64,000 bases of DNA from Thalassobius sp047123305 (GCF_047123305.1 NZ_CP138918.1:3100001-3164000), one strand, 5' to 3'. Numbered from the stretch's first letter, positions 43,832 through 53,599 are shown. Notes: generated by a model from the sequence alone, not told the origin. Program-made: numbers and translations.

Positions 43832-44269
43832 ATGACCGCCAAACGTGTTGTGATCTCCAGCGATCACGCGGATATCGAGCTGCGCAAGACCATCGCCAAA
43901 CATGTCGCCGCCAAAGGCTTTGCGGTGGCGGACATCGGCCCGATGACCAGCGAAAGCACCCATTACCCGCTGCACGGCAAAGCGGCGGCAGAGACAATTG
44001 TCGCGGGCGAGGCCGATCTGGGCATCCTGATCTGCGGCACCGGTCAGGGCATTATGATGGCGGCCAACAAGGTTGACGGCATCCGCTGTGGGGTCTGTTC
44101 CGACGTGTTCTCGGCCAAGATGATCCGTGCCCATAATGACGCCAACATGTTGTCGATGGGCGCCCGGGTGATTGGTGAAGGTCTGGCGCTGGAGATTGTG
44201 GATGCCTTCCTGGAGGCGGAATTTGAAGGCGGCCGTCACGCCACCCGTGTGGAGATGATCGAGGGCTGA
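43832..44269 (+). CDS. rpiB: Ribose-5-phosphate isomerase B family protein
   Basis: A 145-residue RpiB/LacAB sugar-phosphate isomerase. The catalytic cysteine is in LICGTGQGIMMAANK, with the RAHNDANML histidine and EGGRHATRV arginine region. It may act on another pentose or tetrose phosphate, because paralogues of this family do so in related bacteria. It is followed by a terminator. Confidence 0.88.
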   Translation: MTAKRVVISSDHADIELRKTIAKHVAAKGFAVADIGPMTSESTHYPLHGKAAAETIVAGEADLGILICGTGQGIMMAANKVDGIRCGVCSDVFSAKMIRAHNDANMLSMGARVIGEGLALEIVDAFLEAEFEGGRHATRVEMIEG

Positions 44270-44297
44270 TTTGGGCCGTTGGTTGACAGGTTTTGAG

Positions 44298-44328
44298 GCG
44301 TCCCCGATCGATTTTGGGGGCGCTTTTT
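44298..44328 (+). terminator. Intrinsic terminator of rpiB
   Basis: Stem GCGTCCCC / GGGGGCGC (one G-T pair) followed by TTTTT. Confidence 0.8.
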
Positions 44329-44375
44329 GTTTTTTTGCGTTTTGATTTACTGGATTTTAACGAAGGTGTTTGACG

Positions 44376-44909
44376 ATGGCTGGCAATGACCAGACAGCGG
44401 CGCGGATCTGCCCCGGTTGTGGCGCTGATCTGGATCCGGAGGTGGGGCCAACCCACAACTATATGACATCCAGCCCCGCCTGCTACACGCGGTTCACGGC
44501 GGTGTTGGCACATGAATATTCCGATCCTGCTTTGCTGGCGACCCACCGGCTGAGCGTGGACAGCTATGCGGTGCAACACCCCGGCAACGGGGCGGAGCGG
44601 CGGATGGTGCAATCCGTCGGCCTGCATCTGGCGCGGCTGTGCGTACAGCTTGAGGATCATGCGGCTGGGCGGCCGCGTGGGGCTGAGGCGACGAATGCAG
44701 TGATGCTGGGGCTGGGGCAACATAAGGCGACGCTGGAGTGGTTGGAGCCGCCAGCGCGATTTGAGGTGACCGTGGCGGATGTTGCGCCCTATGCGGGCGG
44801 GCCGGAACATGCGGCGCGGGTGATCGCTTGGGCCGAGGCAACATGGGCAGATTGGTCCGCGCATCATGACTATGTGCGCGATTGGGTCGGGCGCTGGTTG
44901 GGGCGGTGA
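44376..44909 (+). CDS. DUF5946-like protein
   Basis: A 177-residue soluble protein. A zinc-ribbon-like CPGCGADLDPEVGPTHNY opens it and CYTRFTAVLAHEY follows; LLATHRLSVDSYAVQHPG is the conserved core of DUF5946. ATG 44376 is preceded by CGAAGG. The function is unknown. Confidence 0.75.
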   Translation: MAGNDQTAARICPGCGADLDPEVGPTHNYMTSSPACYTRFTAVLAHEYSDPALLATHRLSVDSYAVQHPGNGAERRMVQSVGLHLARLCVQLEDHAAGRPRGAEATNAVMLGLGQHKATLEWLEPPARFEVTVADVAPYAGGPEHAARVIAWAEATWADWSAHHDYVRDWVGRWLGR

Positions 44910-44922
44910 AGGCCCCGCGTGA

Positions 44923-45558
44923 CTAGGCCTTGCTGCAGGCGGTCTGGATGTAGCCGGGTTGTCCGTAGGGTTGCGAGGTGACGGGGTACCAATCAAGGCG
45001 TCTGTAGCTCCAGGCGTAGCTCTGCCCGTCTACAGTGGTGAGGCCATGTGCCTCGCCCAGGAAGTTGGTGCGGGTGTGGCGCAGCGACCAGAGGAAACTG
45101 TGGCGCTTGATCTCGGACGCGCCCAGGGCGATGGCGCGCTGACACATGAGGTTGCGGCTGTGTTTCTCTGCCATCGGCAGGGCAAGAGGGATCGCGACGG
45201 CCACAACAATCAGCGGTGTCCAGATCCGCAGGGGCGGGAAGATCGCAGCGATCAAGGCGAGGCAGAGGCCCGCGCCAAGCGGGAAGTAGTAGAAGTCAGC
45301 GTAGAAGCTGGAATGCTGTAGGAGCACGGAGGAGACGGGAAGGACGGTCGGCAGTGGCCAGATAAAACCGATCAGGGCGGCCCAGCCTGATCCCAAAAAG
45401 AGCATGAGCAGGGTCATCAGCACGGAAAACTGCAGCGCCAGTGCCCCGTAGAGCCAGCGCCTTCCTGATTTGCGCAACCCGAGGAGGAGCCAGAACCAGA
45501 GGGCGGCCAAGAGGAGGAAAAGGAGTGCGATCAATAGAACCACGTTGGTGATCCGCAA
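44923..45558 (-). CDS. Integral membrane hypothetical protein
   Basis: A 211-residue protein with four to five predicted transmembrane helices in the first 140 residues (VVLLIALLFLLLAALWFWLL, ALALQFSVLMTLLMLFLGSG, and others), then a soluble tail with SYAWSYRRLDWYPVTSQPYG. I do not recognise the family. It converges with the DUF5946 gene, ending 14 bases away. Confidence 0.65.
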   Translation of the reverse strand: MRITNVVLLIALLFLLLAALWFWLLLGLRKSGRRWLYGALALQFSVLMTLLMLFLGSGWAALIGFIWPLPTVLPVSSVLLQHSSFYADFYYFPLGAGLCLALIAAIFPPLRIWTPLIVVAVAIPLALPMAEKHSRNLMCQRAIALGASEIKRHSFLWSLRHTRTNFLGEAHGLTTVDGQSYAWSYRRLDWYPVTSQPYGQPGYIQTACSKA

Positions 45559-45569
45559 TGGCTAAAAAG

Positions 45570-45604
45570 AAAAGGCGCCCCCGAATGCCTTCTGGGGACG
45601 CCTT
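45570..45604 (-). terminator. Intrinsic terminator of the M23-bactofilin pair
   Basis: On the minus strand, AAGGCGTCCCC and GGGGGCGCCTT pair with a short loop and T-rich tail, about 25 bases after the bactofilin stop. Confidence 0.75.
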
Positions 45605-45627
45605 GGAAATCTCGGATCCGGTGGGGA

Positions 45628-46104
45628 TCAGCCTTCGGCTTTGGGCGCCTTGGCAGGTTTGCCACCCGACAGCGGGTCGTCCTGACGCTGGACGGAGCCT
45701 TCGAAATGGGCGCCGCTTTCGATGGCAATGGTCTTGTGAATGATGTCGCCTTCGACGCGGGCGGTCGAGGTAAGGCGCACCTTCAGGCCACGCACGCGAC
45801 CCACGATGCGGCCGTTGATGACCACGTCATCGGCAACCACTTCGCCTTTGATGGTGGCGCTTTCGCCGATGGTCAGCAGGTGGGCGCGAATGTCGCCTTC
45901 CACGGTGCCTTCGACCTGAATGTCGCCGGTGGTTTTCATGTTGCCGGTCACGTGCAGATCCGAGGACAGCACAGAGGCCGGCGGTTTGGCCTTGGGCGCG
46001 GTGGGTTTGAAATCCGTCTTGGGCGCGGCAGCTTCTGGGGCGGCCGGCTTCGGAGTTTCAGCGGCCTTGGGGCCAGGTTCGTTGATTTTGCTCTTAGAAA
46101 ACAT
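45628..46104 (-). CDS. Bactofilin
   Basis: A 158-residue polymer-forming cytoskeletal protein. A proline/alanine-rich disordered N-terminus (about residues 1-42) precedes the right-handed beta-helix core: VTGNMKTTGDIQVEGTVEGD, VVADDVVINGRIVGRVRG and GSVQRQD. A short disordered tail follows. It overlaps the M23 peptidase gene by 11 bases. Bactofilins commonly recruit such LmdC-type peptidases to local wall sites. Confidence 0.92.
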   Translation of the reverse strand: MFSKSKINEPGPKAAETPKPAAPEAAAPKTDFKPTAPKAKPPASVLSSDLHVTGNMKTTGDIQVEGTVEGDIRAHLLTIGESATIKGEVVADDVVINGRIVGRVRGLKVRLTSTARVEGDIIHKTIAIESGAHFEGSVQRQDDPLSGGKPAKAPKAEG

Positions 46105-47449
46105 CGTTTGCAGCCTTGATATAGATCATGGGATTAACGGGCTTTCCGCCCACGCGCACCTCATAGTGGAGATGGGTCCCGGTTGAACGTCCGGTATTTC
46201 CCATATCACCGATGCGTTGCCCGCGCGAGACCCTTTGACCGACCTTCACGCGAATTTTCGACATATGAGCATAGCGCGTCTCGATGCCAAACTCATGTTG
46301 GATCTTCACAAGACGGCCGTAGCCCGAGGACCAGCCCGCGTGGATCACCACGCCATCGGCGGTCGAGTAGATGGGGGTGCCCGTGGGGCCGGCGAAGTCC
46401 GAACCCTTGTGCAGACGGCGCCCGCCGGTTTTCGGATCGCGGCGGTAGCCGAAGCCCGAAGTGAAGCGCACCGCGTCTTTTACCGGTTTGGCAAAAGGCG
46501 CCTTGGAGGCGGCGATACGGTAGAGGTTCAACTGGTCGAGCTGACGCAGAATGCGGTTGGCACGCATTTCATCCGCCGAAGGTTCTTCGCCTTTGGTGGA
46601 GAAGGACATCGGCATCAGCGGGCCGCCCTGACCGGCGTGGTTGGCGCGCACCTGATCGATCAGACTTTTGGTCGATAGACCGGCGGCGCTGAACATCTTG
46701 TCCAGCGGCTCGACCGAGATGGTCATGGCGTCTTCCAGCTGGCGGAAAATCTGATCGTTCTGATCCTCCATCAGTTTGATCTGAAACTCGAGGTTTTCGG
46801 CATCTTTCACCGCTTGACGGGCATCGGCCAGGATCTTGTCCCGCTCCGCGGCCGTGTCCGCCAGGGCGGCGACCATGAAATCAAGCGTTTCATTGCCTTC
46901 CTGGCTGGCGGCGGCGGTTTCAATCGGCTGCGACATCTGTTGCAGCACGGCCAGACGCCCGCGGGCCTGATCGCGCTGGTCCATTGCGTCGCGCAGATTG
47001 GCCTGAATGACCCCGATGCCGGTTTCCAATTCACGCCGCGAGGTTTCCGAGGCCAGAAGCTGGCTCTGCATGTCGGAAATCTGATCCAGCGCCAGATTGA
47101 ACCGGTCCTGTGCGGCCATGGCTTCGGTGGCGCGGGTGTCGCGCTCCTCGGCCAGAAGGTTCAGCCGTTGTTCATAAGTGCGCTGGTCCCGCTTGGCCTG
47201 TTCGCGGAAGTTGCCGGCGCCAATGCTGTCCATCAGCAAAATGGCGGTGGCCACGATCGCCCAGGCGACCACTGAAGCGCTGCCTGCAAAGGCAAAGAGC
47301 TGCGTAACCGGACGCAGGCGGATGAACCGCGTGTCGCTATCCGATCGCAGGAAGAGGCGACGCTCGGGGAACCAGGGTTCCAGCATGGCGTCGATCTTGA
47401 TTGCTAGACGTGTTCTCACGCGTCCGTCCTTTTGTCCGTCCCCACTCAA
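46094..47449 (-). CDS. M23 family metallopeptidase with coiled coil
   Basis: A 451-residue membrane-anchored peptidase. A transmembrane helix (FAFAGSASVVAWAIVATAIL, about residues 51-70) is followed by a long coiled coil (REQAKRDQRTYEQRLNLLAE to about residue 250) and a C-terminal LytM/M23 domain with the zinc ligands in HKGSDFAGPTG and the HLHYEVRVGG motif. The bactofilin gene follows with an overlap, as in bacA-lmdC pairs. Confidence 0.9.
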   Translation of the reverse strand: MSGDGQKDGRVRTRLAIKIDAMLEPWFPERRLFLRSDSDTRFIRLRPVTQLFAFAGSASVVAWAIVATAILLMDSIGAGNFREQAKRDQRTYEQRLNLLAEERDTRATEAMAAQDRFNLALDQISDMQSQLLASETSRRELETGIGVIQANLRDAMDQRDQARGRLAVLQQMSQPIETAAASQEGNETLDFMVAALADTAAERDKILADARQAVKDAENLEFQIKLMEDQNDQIFRQLEDAMTISVEPLDKMFSAAGLSTKSLIDQVRANHAGQGGPLMPMSFSTKGEEPSADEMRANRILRQLDQLNLYRIAASKAPFAKPVKDAVRFTSGFGYRRDPKTGGRRLHKGSDFAGPTGTPIYSTADGVVIHAGWSSGYGRLVKIQHEFGIETRYAHMSKIRVKVGQRVSRGQRIGDMGNTGRSTGTHLHYEVRVGGKPVNPMIYIKAANDVF

Positions 47450-47640
47450 CGCGGCCCGCTCTTATGGCAAGTCCGCCGCAGTTGTTTATCAGCCCCCCCG
47501 TTTAAGGCAACAAATTTAGGTAAATTCCCCCTTTCGGCGGGTGAGTTTCCGCCGATTTTGGCGGAATATTGCCGATTCTGAGGGGGTTAGGGCGCTGCCA
47601 GACCCCGACGGAGGGGGCTGGTCTGACGTTGTAGAACGGT

Positions 47641-48477
47641 CTAGCTGTCGCGCGGTTTGTTGGGGATGTCATCTGCCAGCGGCCAGTAGAAGTCCGGCGG
47701 CAGACCGGCTTCGGCACGTTTTTCTTCGTTAAAGGGCGGCTTCAGGGCACCGTGGAAATACTTGCGCACAAGGGCGTGGAATTCATCCTTCGGGTCCAAC
47801 TCATGTCGCCCGCAGAGGAAATGGAACCATTTGGAGCCATAGGCGACATGGCCAACTTCTTCGGCGTAGATCACCTCCAGCGCTTCGATGGTGGCGGTTT
47901 CCTTGGCGTTCTGGAAGATCTTGATCATGCCCGGTGTCACATCAAGGCCGCGGGCCTCCAGCACCATCGGCACCACCGCGAGGCGGCCCATGATGTCGTG
48001 AACGGTGTCTTCGGCCGCGCGCCACATGCCGGCATGGGCGGGCAGGGCGCCGTAATGGCTGCCCATCGCTTCAAGGCAGTCGCATACCATGTTGAAATGT
48101 TTGGATTCTTCGTCAGCGGATTTCACCCAGTCGTCATAGAATCCAAGCGGCATTTTGATGTGTCCAAACCGCGCGATGATGTCCCAGTGCAGGTCGACGG
48201 CGTTCAGCTCGATATGGGCGACGGCGTGCAGGATGGCTTTGCGGCCCTCGGGGCTACCGGGGCGGCGGCGGGGCACGTCACGGGGATCCAGCAATTCGGG
48301 CTTTTCGGGACGGGCCGGACGCAGCGGCGGTTCGGCCTCACCAACAGGTAAGGGCGTGCCAGCGGCGCGGGCGGCAAACCATTCGGCGGCGTATTTGTGC
48401 GACAGGGCGGTTTTTTCACGCCCATCGGCGGTGGTGAGAACCTCCACCGCCATCTGGGTCAGGGTCTTGGCAGTCAT
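47641..48477 (-). CDS. DUF455 family ferritin-like protein
   Basis: A 278-residue protein with ferritin-like metal sites: AHIELNAVDLHWDI, SADEESKHFNMVCDCLE and IYAEEVGHVAYGSKW supply the Glu/His ligand pairs of DUF455. It may oxidise or hold a diiron centre; the substrate is unknown. ATG 48477 (MTAKTLTQM) is chosen over an upstream arginine-rich extension. It lies 5 bases downstream of bcp, so the two are an operon. The 191 bases between it and the M23 gene hold hairpins but no gene. Confidence 0.85.
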   Translation of the reverse strand: MTAKTLTQMAVEVLTTADGREKTALSHKYAAEWFAARAAGTPLPVGEAEPPLRPARPEKPELLDPRDVPRRRPGSPEGRKAILHAVAHIELNAVDLHWDIIARFGHIKMPLGFYDDWVKSADEESKHFNMVCDCLEAMGSHYGALPAHAGMWRAAEDTVHDIMGRLAVVPMVLEARGLDVTPGMIKIFQNAKETATIEALEVIYAEEVGHVAYGSKWFHFLCGRHELDPKDEFHALVRKYFHGALKPPFNEEKRAEAGLPPDFYWPLADDIPNKPRDS

Positions 48478-48482
48478 CAATG

Positions 48483-48944
48483 TCAGCCTTTGAGTGCTTT
48501 GACGGCGTCCAGCACCTCTTCGACATGGCCGGGAACCTTCACCTTGCGCCATTCCCGCGCGATGTTGCCGTCGCCGTCGATCAGGAAGGTGGACCGTTCG
48601 ATGCCCATGAACTTCTTGCCGTACATGGATTTTTCTTTCCAGACGCCAAAGTCTTCGCAGACGGTGTTTTCCTCATCCGACAACAGGCCGATGGTCAGCT
48701 CTTTCTTGTCGCGGAACTTGGCGTGGCTGGCGATACTGTCTTTGGAGATACCAAAAACCACCGCACCCAGCGCGTCAAAAGCGGCTTTGGTTTCGGTGAA
48801 GCCGATCGCCTCTTTGGTGCAGCCGGGCGTGTTGTCGCGCGGGTAGAAAAACAGCACCACAGGGGCCGGACGCAGGGCCGAAAGGGTCACGTCGTCGCCG
48901 CCGTCCTGCGGCAGGGTGAAATCTGGGGCCGGGGTTAAAGACAC
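48483..48944 (-). CDS. bcp: Thioredoxin-dependent peroxiredoxin (BCP/AhpC type)
   Basis: A 153-residue peroxiredoxin. The peroxidatic cysteine is in FYPRDNTPGCTKEAIGFTE (about residue 42). In E. coli Bcp a second cysteine lies five residues later; here that position is isoleucine, so this is the 1-Cys or atypical version. Another cysteine is in EENTVCEDFG. SKDSIASHAKFRDK and ERSTFLIDGDG complete the fold. Confidence 0.92.
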   Translation of the reverse strand: MSLTPAPDFTLPQDGGDDVTLSALRPAPVVLFFYPRDNTPGCTKEAIGFTETKAAFDALGAVVFGISKDSIASHAKFRDKKELTIGLLSDEENTVCEDFGVWKEKSMYGKKFMGIERSTFLIDGDGNIAREWRKVKVPGHVEEVLDAVKALKG

Positions 48945-49154
48945 TGCAAATCCTCGCCTGTTTGTGTAAACTTGGCAGTAGGTATAGCTTTGCGTCGCAA
49001 AGATGAAAGGCCGTCAGGGCAAAATCCCGCCGACCGGCATAAGGTTTTGCGCAAGCGGCCGGAAATCCGTGTATAGCGGCGATACGGCGAAGATAACGCC
49101 TCAGGGAAGCCCCGGGAAACGGGGACGAGGGACGAGAGCAGGAGCGTAGCGGCG

Positions 49155-52100
49155 GTGACATCCGCAACGGATCAAGACAGCACAGACGTACCTGAAGAGG
49201 TGGCGGAGGGGCCAGCAGCCCCGTCCGATGCTGCGCCGTCCGAACACCTCACCAGATCAGACCGTAAGGGATGCCCCAAGCGCCGCAGGCGGCGCCGGAT
49301 CGTTGGCTGGAGCTGTGGATCTGTGCTGATGGTGATCGCCGGTCTGGCGCTGGCGGCCTACCTGCTGATCGGGCGCGAGGTGACGGCGCCGCAATGGGTG
49401 CAGGCGCGGCTGGAGGCGCGGCTGTCGCAAATGGTGCCGGAAGGTTCGGTCCGCTTTGGCTCGGTCTCGGTTGAGGTGTCGAACCGGTTGAAACCGCGGG
49501 TGCTGATGTTGGATGTGGAGGTGCTGGACGTCAATGACCGCCCCATTCTGGCGCTGGGAGAGTTGGAAACCGGACTGGCGGCACGGCCTTTGCTTGAGGG
49601 CAAAATGCGGCTGGGCAAGCTGCGGATGTCCGGGGCCGAGGTGAACATGCGCCGCCGCGCGGATGGGTCGTTTGATCTGGCCTTCGGGGCCAGCCTGCCA
49701 GAGGTGGAGCAAGCGGCAACCCCGGCGGAGATGATCGCCAATCTGGACGCGCTGCTGACGTCATTAGAGCTGGAGCATCTGCGCGAGATTATCGCTGACG
49801 CCTTGATCCTGCGGTTTGAAGATGCCCGTGTGGGCCGTGCCTGGACGGTGGATGGCGGGCGGGTCAGCCTGATCCGCGACGGTGAGGACCTGCGCATTCG
49901 CGGGGATATGGCGCTGCTGGGCGGCCACCAGTTTGTGACAACGGTGGAAACCAATTTCGAAAGCCGCATTGGCGAAACCACGGCGCAGTTTGGCATGAGC
50001 TTTGAGGATATGGTTGGTCCGGACATTGCCGTGCAGTCGGCTGCTGTGGCCTGGCTGGAAGCGGTGCAGGCGCCGATTTCGGGGGCGCTGCGTGGCTCGA
50101 TTACTGATGATGGCGGCTTGGGGCCGATCTCGGGCACTTTGCAGATTGGCGAAGGGGTGATCCAGCCGACGGCCGCCACCAAACCGGTGCCGTTCCGTTC
50201 GGCGCGGAGCTATTTCACCTATAACCCGCTGGCGCAGGACCTGGTGTTTGATGAGTTGTCGGTGGACAGCAACTGGATTGCGCTGCGGGCCGAGGGCAAG
50301 GCCATTCTGGAAGGGGTGGAGGCCGGGGTGCCCGAAGCCTTCCTGGGCCAGTTCACTCTGTCTGACCTGACCGCCAAACCCGACAATCTGCTGACCCAGC
50401 CGATGAGCGTCGAAGCGGCAGATATGTCGTTCCGTCTTGGGCTGGATCCGTTTGAATTGCACATGGGGGAGTTGACCCTGCGCGCCGAGGGGCAGACAGC
50501 GGTTTTGAACGGTAAGGCGCGGGCGACCTCGGACGGCTGGCAGGTTTCTGCCGGGGCGCAGGTTGCGGAATTGGATCCGGCGGCGCTTTTGCGGCTGTGG
50601 CCTGAGGATCTGAAGCCGAAAAGCCGGGCCTGGGTGGAAAAGAACATCTATCAGGCCACACTCACCAACGGGCAGTTGGCCTTCCGCAAAACCTCAGGCC
50701 AGCCGCATGATCTGTTGGCGAGCTTTGAGTTTTCTGACGCCAAGGTGCGCTACTCGCGGCATTTGCCGCCAGTGGAACAGGCGATGGGGCATGGGGTGCT
50801 GGAGGGCAAGCGGTTCACCGTTGCCGGTGACGCCGGTGTGGTGCCTGCGCCCGAAGGCGGCTGGATCGATGTCACCGGCACCACGTTCACAATTGACGAC
50901 ATCACGGTGAAACCTGCCAACGGCGAAGTGAACCTGAAGGCGCGCGCCAATGCCACGGCGACGCTGTCTTTCCTTAATCTGCATCCGCTGTCGGCGCTGG
51001 ACAAGGCGGGGCGCGGTCTGGATATGGCAACGGGACTTGTCCGCGCGGAAGGTCAGTTGCGGATGCCGCTGAAAAAAAGGCTGCCACCAGAAAAGGTGCG
51101 CTATGACATTGATGCGGTGCTGGAAAATGTGGTCTCAACCACTTTGGTGCCGAAAAAGACCCTGCGGGCGGAACAGTTGCAGCTGAACGTGAACAACGAG
51201 CGGCTGGTGATCCTGGGGCCAGGCACTGTGGATGGGGTGCCGTTTGATGCGGTTTACGAAGGTGGGCTGACCAAGGAAACCCGTGGCCGCGCGGAGGTGT
51301 ACGGCACGGTTGAAGTTTCGGCCGAGGCGCTGGACGCGTTGAAAATTGCGCTGCCCAAAGGCTCGGTCAGGGGGCGCGGTTTGGCGGATATGGTAATCCA
51401 GCTGGAAAAGGGTCAGCCGCCCCGGTTTGCACTGAGTTCCGAGCTGCGCGGGATCGGCCTGTCAGTGCCGCCGCTCAGCTGGTCGATGGGGCAGGACACC
51501 CTGGGACAATTCGCCATTTCGGGGCAGCTGACGGAACCGCCGGTGATTGACGCCCTGTCTTTAGAGGCGCCGGGGATGAGCGCGGCAGGCACGCTGAGTC
51601 TGAAATCCGATGGCACGCTGGACCGCGTTCAGCTGTCGCGGGTCAAGGCCGGTGCCTGGCTGGATGCCCCCGCCACGCTGATTGGGCGCGGCAAAGGCAA
51701 ACCGCCGTTGGTGCAGGTGCAGGGCGGTACGGTGGATCTGCGCCGCAGGCCCGCGTCTGCCGGCACCGGCAGCGGGCAGGGTGGGGTGACGCCGATGGAG
51801 GTGCAGCTGGACACGCTGCGCATCACCGATACCATTCGCCTGACTGATCTGCAGGGGCGTTTCAGTGCCGCGCGCGGGATGAGCGGCAGCTTCACCGGTC
51901 GGGTCAACGGGGTGGCTTCGATCGCGGGGGATATGGCGGCTGCAGGCAGCCGGTCCGCCATCGAGATCCGCAGCGCAGATGCCGGTGCGGTGTTCGCGGC
52001 GGCGGGCATCCTGAAACAGGCGCGCGGCGGCGATATGGTGCTGCGGCTGGTGCCGGCCGAGGCGAAGGGCAACTACGACGGTGAATTGATCGTTTCAGAC

Positions 52101-52526
52101 ACGCGCGTGACCGATGTGCCTGCCCTGGCGGGGTTGCTGCATGCGGTCAGCATTGTGGGGCTGCTGGAACAATTGTCGGGTCCCGGGATTTTCTTCAGCG
52201 AGGTTGAGGCCAAGTTCCGCCTGACCCCCGACTCGCTGATCCTGCGTAAGTCTTCGGCCATCGGGGCATCAATGGGGATTTCGATGGACGGCTATTTTGA
52301 CCTCAAGAACAAGGCGATGGATTTTCAGGGGGTGCTTTCGCCGCTCTATGCGCTGAACGGGATCGGGGCGATCTTCACACGGCGGGGCGAGGGGCTGGTG
52401 GGGTTCAACTACCTGCTGAAAGGCACCTCGGATGTGCCCAAGGTGCAGGTCAACCCGCTTTCGCTCTTTACGCCGGGCATGTTTAGAGAGATATTCCGCC
52501 GCCCGCCTCCGAAGGTGACCCAGTAA
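49155..52526 (+). CDS. AsmA-like/DUF3971 envelope protein
   Basis: A 1123-residue protein of the YhdP/AsmA kind, thought to help move lipid between membranes. A cytoplasmic Arg/Lys-rich tail precedes one transmembrane helix (SCGSVLMVIAGLALAAYLLI, about residues 54-73). Then comes a long beta-rich periplasmic region with repeated AsmA-like segments (GHGVLEGKRFTVAGDAGVV, DAVYEGGLTKETRGRAEVYG) and a C-terminal AsmA domain (VSIVGLLEQLSGPGIFFSEV, GISMDGYFDLKNKAMDFQGV). Translation starts at GTG 49155 with AGGAG upstream. Confidence 0.88.
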   Translation: MTSATDQDSTDVPEEVAEGPAAPSDAAPSEHLTRSDRKGCPKRRRRRRIVGWSCGSVLMVIAGLALAAYLLIGREVTAPQWVQARLEARLSQMVPEGSVRFGSVSVEVSNRLKPRVLMLDVEVLDVNDRPILALGELETGLAARPLLEGKMRLGKLRMSGAEVNMRRRADGSFDLAFGASLPEVEQAATPAEMIANLDALLTSLELEHLREIIADALILRFEDARVGRAWTVDGGRVSLIRDGEDLRIRGDMALLGGHQFVTTVETNFESRIGETTAQFGMSFEDMVGPDIAVQSAAVAWLEAVQAPISGALRGSITDDGGLGPISGTLQIGEGVIQPTAATKPVPFRSARSYFTYNPLAQDLVFDELSVDSNWIALRAEGKAILEGVEAGVPEAFLGQFTLSDLTAKPDNLLTQPMSVEAADMSFRLGLDPFELHMGELTLRAEGQTAVLNGKARATSDGWQVSAGAQVAELDPAALLRLWPEDLKPKSRAWVEKNIYQATLTNGQLAFRKTSGQPHDLLASFEFSDAKVRYSRHLPPVEQAMGHGVLEGKRFTVAGDAGVVPAPEGGWIDVTGTTFTIDDITVKPANGEVNLKARANATATLSFLNLHPLSALDKAGRGLDMATGLVRAEGQLRMPLKKRLPPEKVRYDIDAVLENVVSTTLVPKKTLRAEQLQLNVNNERLVILGPGTVDGVPFDAVYEGGLTKETRGRAEVYGTVEVSAEALDALKIALPKGSVRGRGLADMVIQLEKGQPPRFALSSELRGIGLSVPPLSWSMGQDTLGQFAISGQLTEPPVIDALSLEAPGMSAAGTLSLKSDGTLDRVQLSRVKAGAWLDAPATLIGRGKGKPPLVQVQGGTVDLRRRPASAGTGSGQGGVTPMEVQLDTLRITDTIRLTDLQGRFSAARGMSGSFTGRVNGVASIAGDMAAAGSRSAIEIRSADAGAVFAAAGILKQARGGDMVLRLVPAEAKGNYDGELIVSDTRVTDVPALAGLLHAVSIVGLLEQLSGPGIFFSEVEAKFRLTPDSLILRKSSAIGASMGISMDGYFDLKNKAMDFQGVLSPLYALNGIGAIFTRRGEGLVGFNYLLKGTSDVPKVQVNPLSLFTPGMFREIFRRPPPKVTQ

Positions 52527-52546
52527 CTGCGCCGAAAGCCCCGTTG

Positions 52547-53599
52547 ATGAAACTCTCCGACTTTGATTTTGACCTGCCCGAGACCCTGATTGCCACCCGC
52601 CCTGCCAAGCCGCGGTCCTCGGCGCGGATGCTGGTGTGCGACGGCGAAGAGATTCACGATCAGGTGGCGATTGATCTGCCGGAGTGGCTGCAACCCGGCG
52701 ACCGGCTGGTGCTCAATGACACCAAAGTCATTCCCGCCCGCCTGTCTGGTGAACGCCCGCGGATGGGGCCAGAGGGGGAAACCCGTGCCAAGATGGAGGT
52801 GACCCTGCTGGAGCCGCAGGCCGATGGCTGCTGGGTGGCGCTGCTGAAGCCGTTGAAGAAGATCCGCGAAGGCGAGGTGGTTGAGTTTTCCGCCGCGCTT
52901 TCGGCCACGCTGGAAGGCAAAGAGGACGGTCAGGCGCGGCTGCGGTTCAACCTGATGGGGGATGATTTTGACGCGGCTTTGGCCGAGGCCGGTGCCATGC
53001 CGCTGCCGCCTTACATCGCGGCGAAACGCGCGGCGGATGCGCAGGACAATGAGGATTACCAGACGCTCTGGGCGAAAAACTCGGGCGCGGTTGCGGCGCC
53101 CACGGCCTCTTTACATTTTGATGATGCGTTGATGGCGGCGTTGCAGGCGCGGGGGGTGACATTCACCCATGTGACCCTGCATGTAGGCGCAGGGACGTTT
53201 CTGCCGGTGAAGGTGGAGGATGTAACCACCCATAAGATGCACGCCGAATGGGGGCAGGTGACCGAAGCTGCGGCGAAGGAGATCGCGGCCACCAAAGCGG
53301 CGGGGGGACGGGTGATCCCCGTTGGCACCACTGCGTTGCGTCTGATCGAAGGCGCGGCCCGTGCTGGCGAAATTGCCCCCTGGGAAGGCGAGACTGATAT
53401 CTTCATCTACCCCGGTTTCCAGTTCAATGTGACCGACGCGCTGATGACCAATTTCCACCTGCCAAAATCGACCCTGCTGATGCTGGTGTCGGCCTTGATG
53501 GGCAAGGAACAGATGGACCGCGTCTATGCCCACGCGCTGCGCGAAGGCTACCGGTTCTTCTCTTACGGCGATGCCTCGCTGCTGGTGCCTGCGCAATAG
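52547..53599 (+). CDS. queA: S-adenosylmethionine:tRNA ribosyltransferase-isomerase
   Basis: Makes epoxyqueuosine in the wobble position of tRNAs. The 350-residue protein has SDFDFDLPETLIATRPA, LPEWLQPGDRLVLNDTKVIP ARL-type start, LHVGAGTFLPVKVED, VGTTALRLIE and NFHLPKSTLLMLVSAL. It lies 20 bases after the AsmA-like gene. Confidence 0.95.
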   Translation: MKLSDFDFDLPETLIATRPAKPRSSARMLVCDGEEIHDQVAIDLPEWLQPGDRLVLNDTKVIPARLSGERPRMGPEGETRAKMEVTLLEPQADGCWVALLKPLKKIREGEVVEFSAALSATLEGKEDGQARLRFNLMGDDFDAALAEAGAMPLPPYIAAKRAADAQDNEDYQTLWAKNSGAVAAPTASLHFDDALMAALQARGVTFTHVTLHVGAGTFLPVKVEDVTTHKMHAEWGQVTEAAAKEIAATKAAGGRVIPVGTTALRLIEGAARAGEIAPWEGETDIFIYPGFQFNVTDALMTNFHLPKSTLLMLVSALMGKEQMDRVYAHALREGYRFFSYGDASLLVPAQ

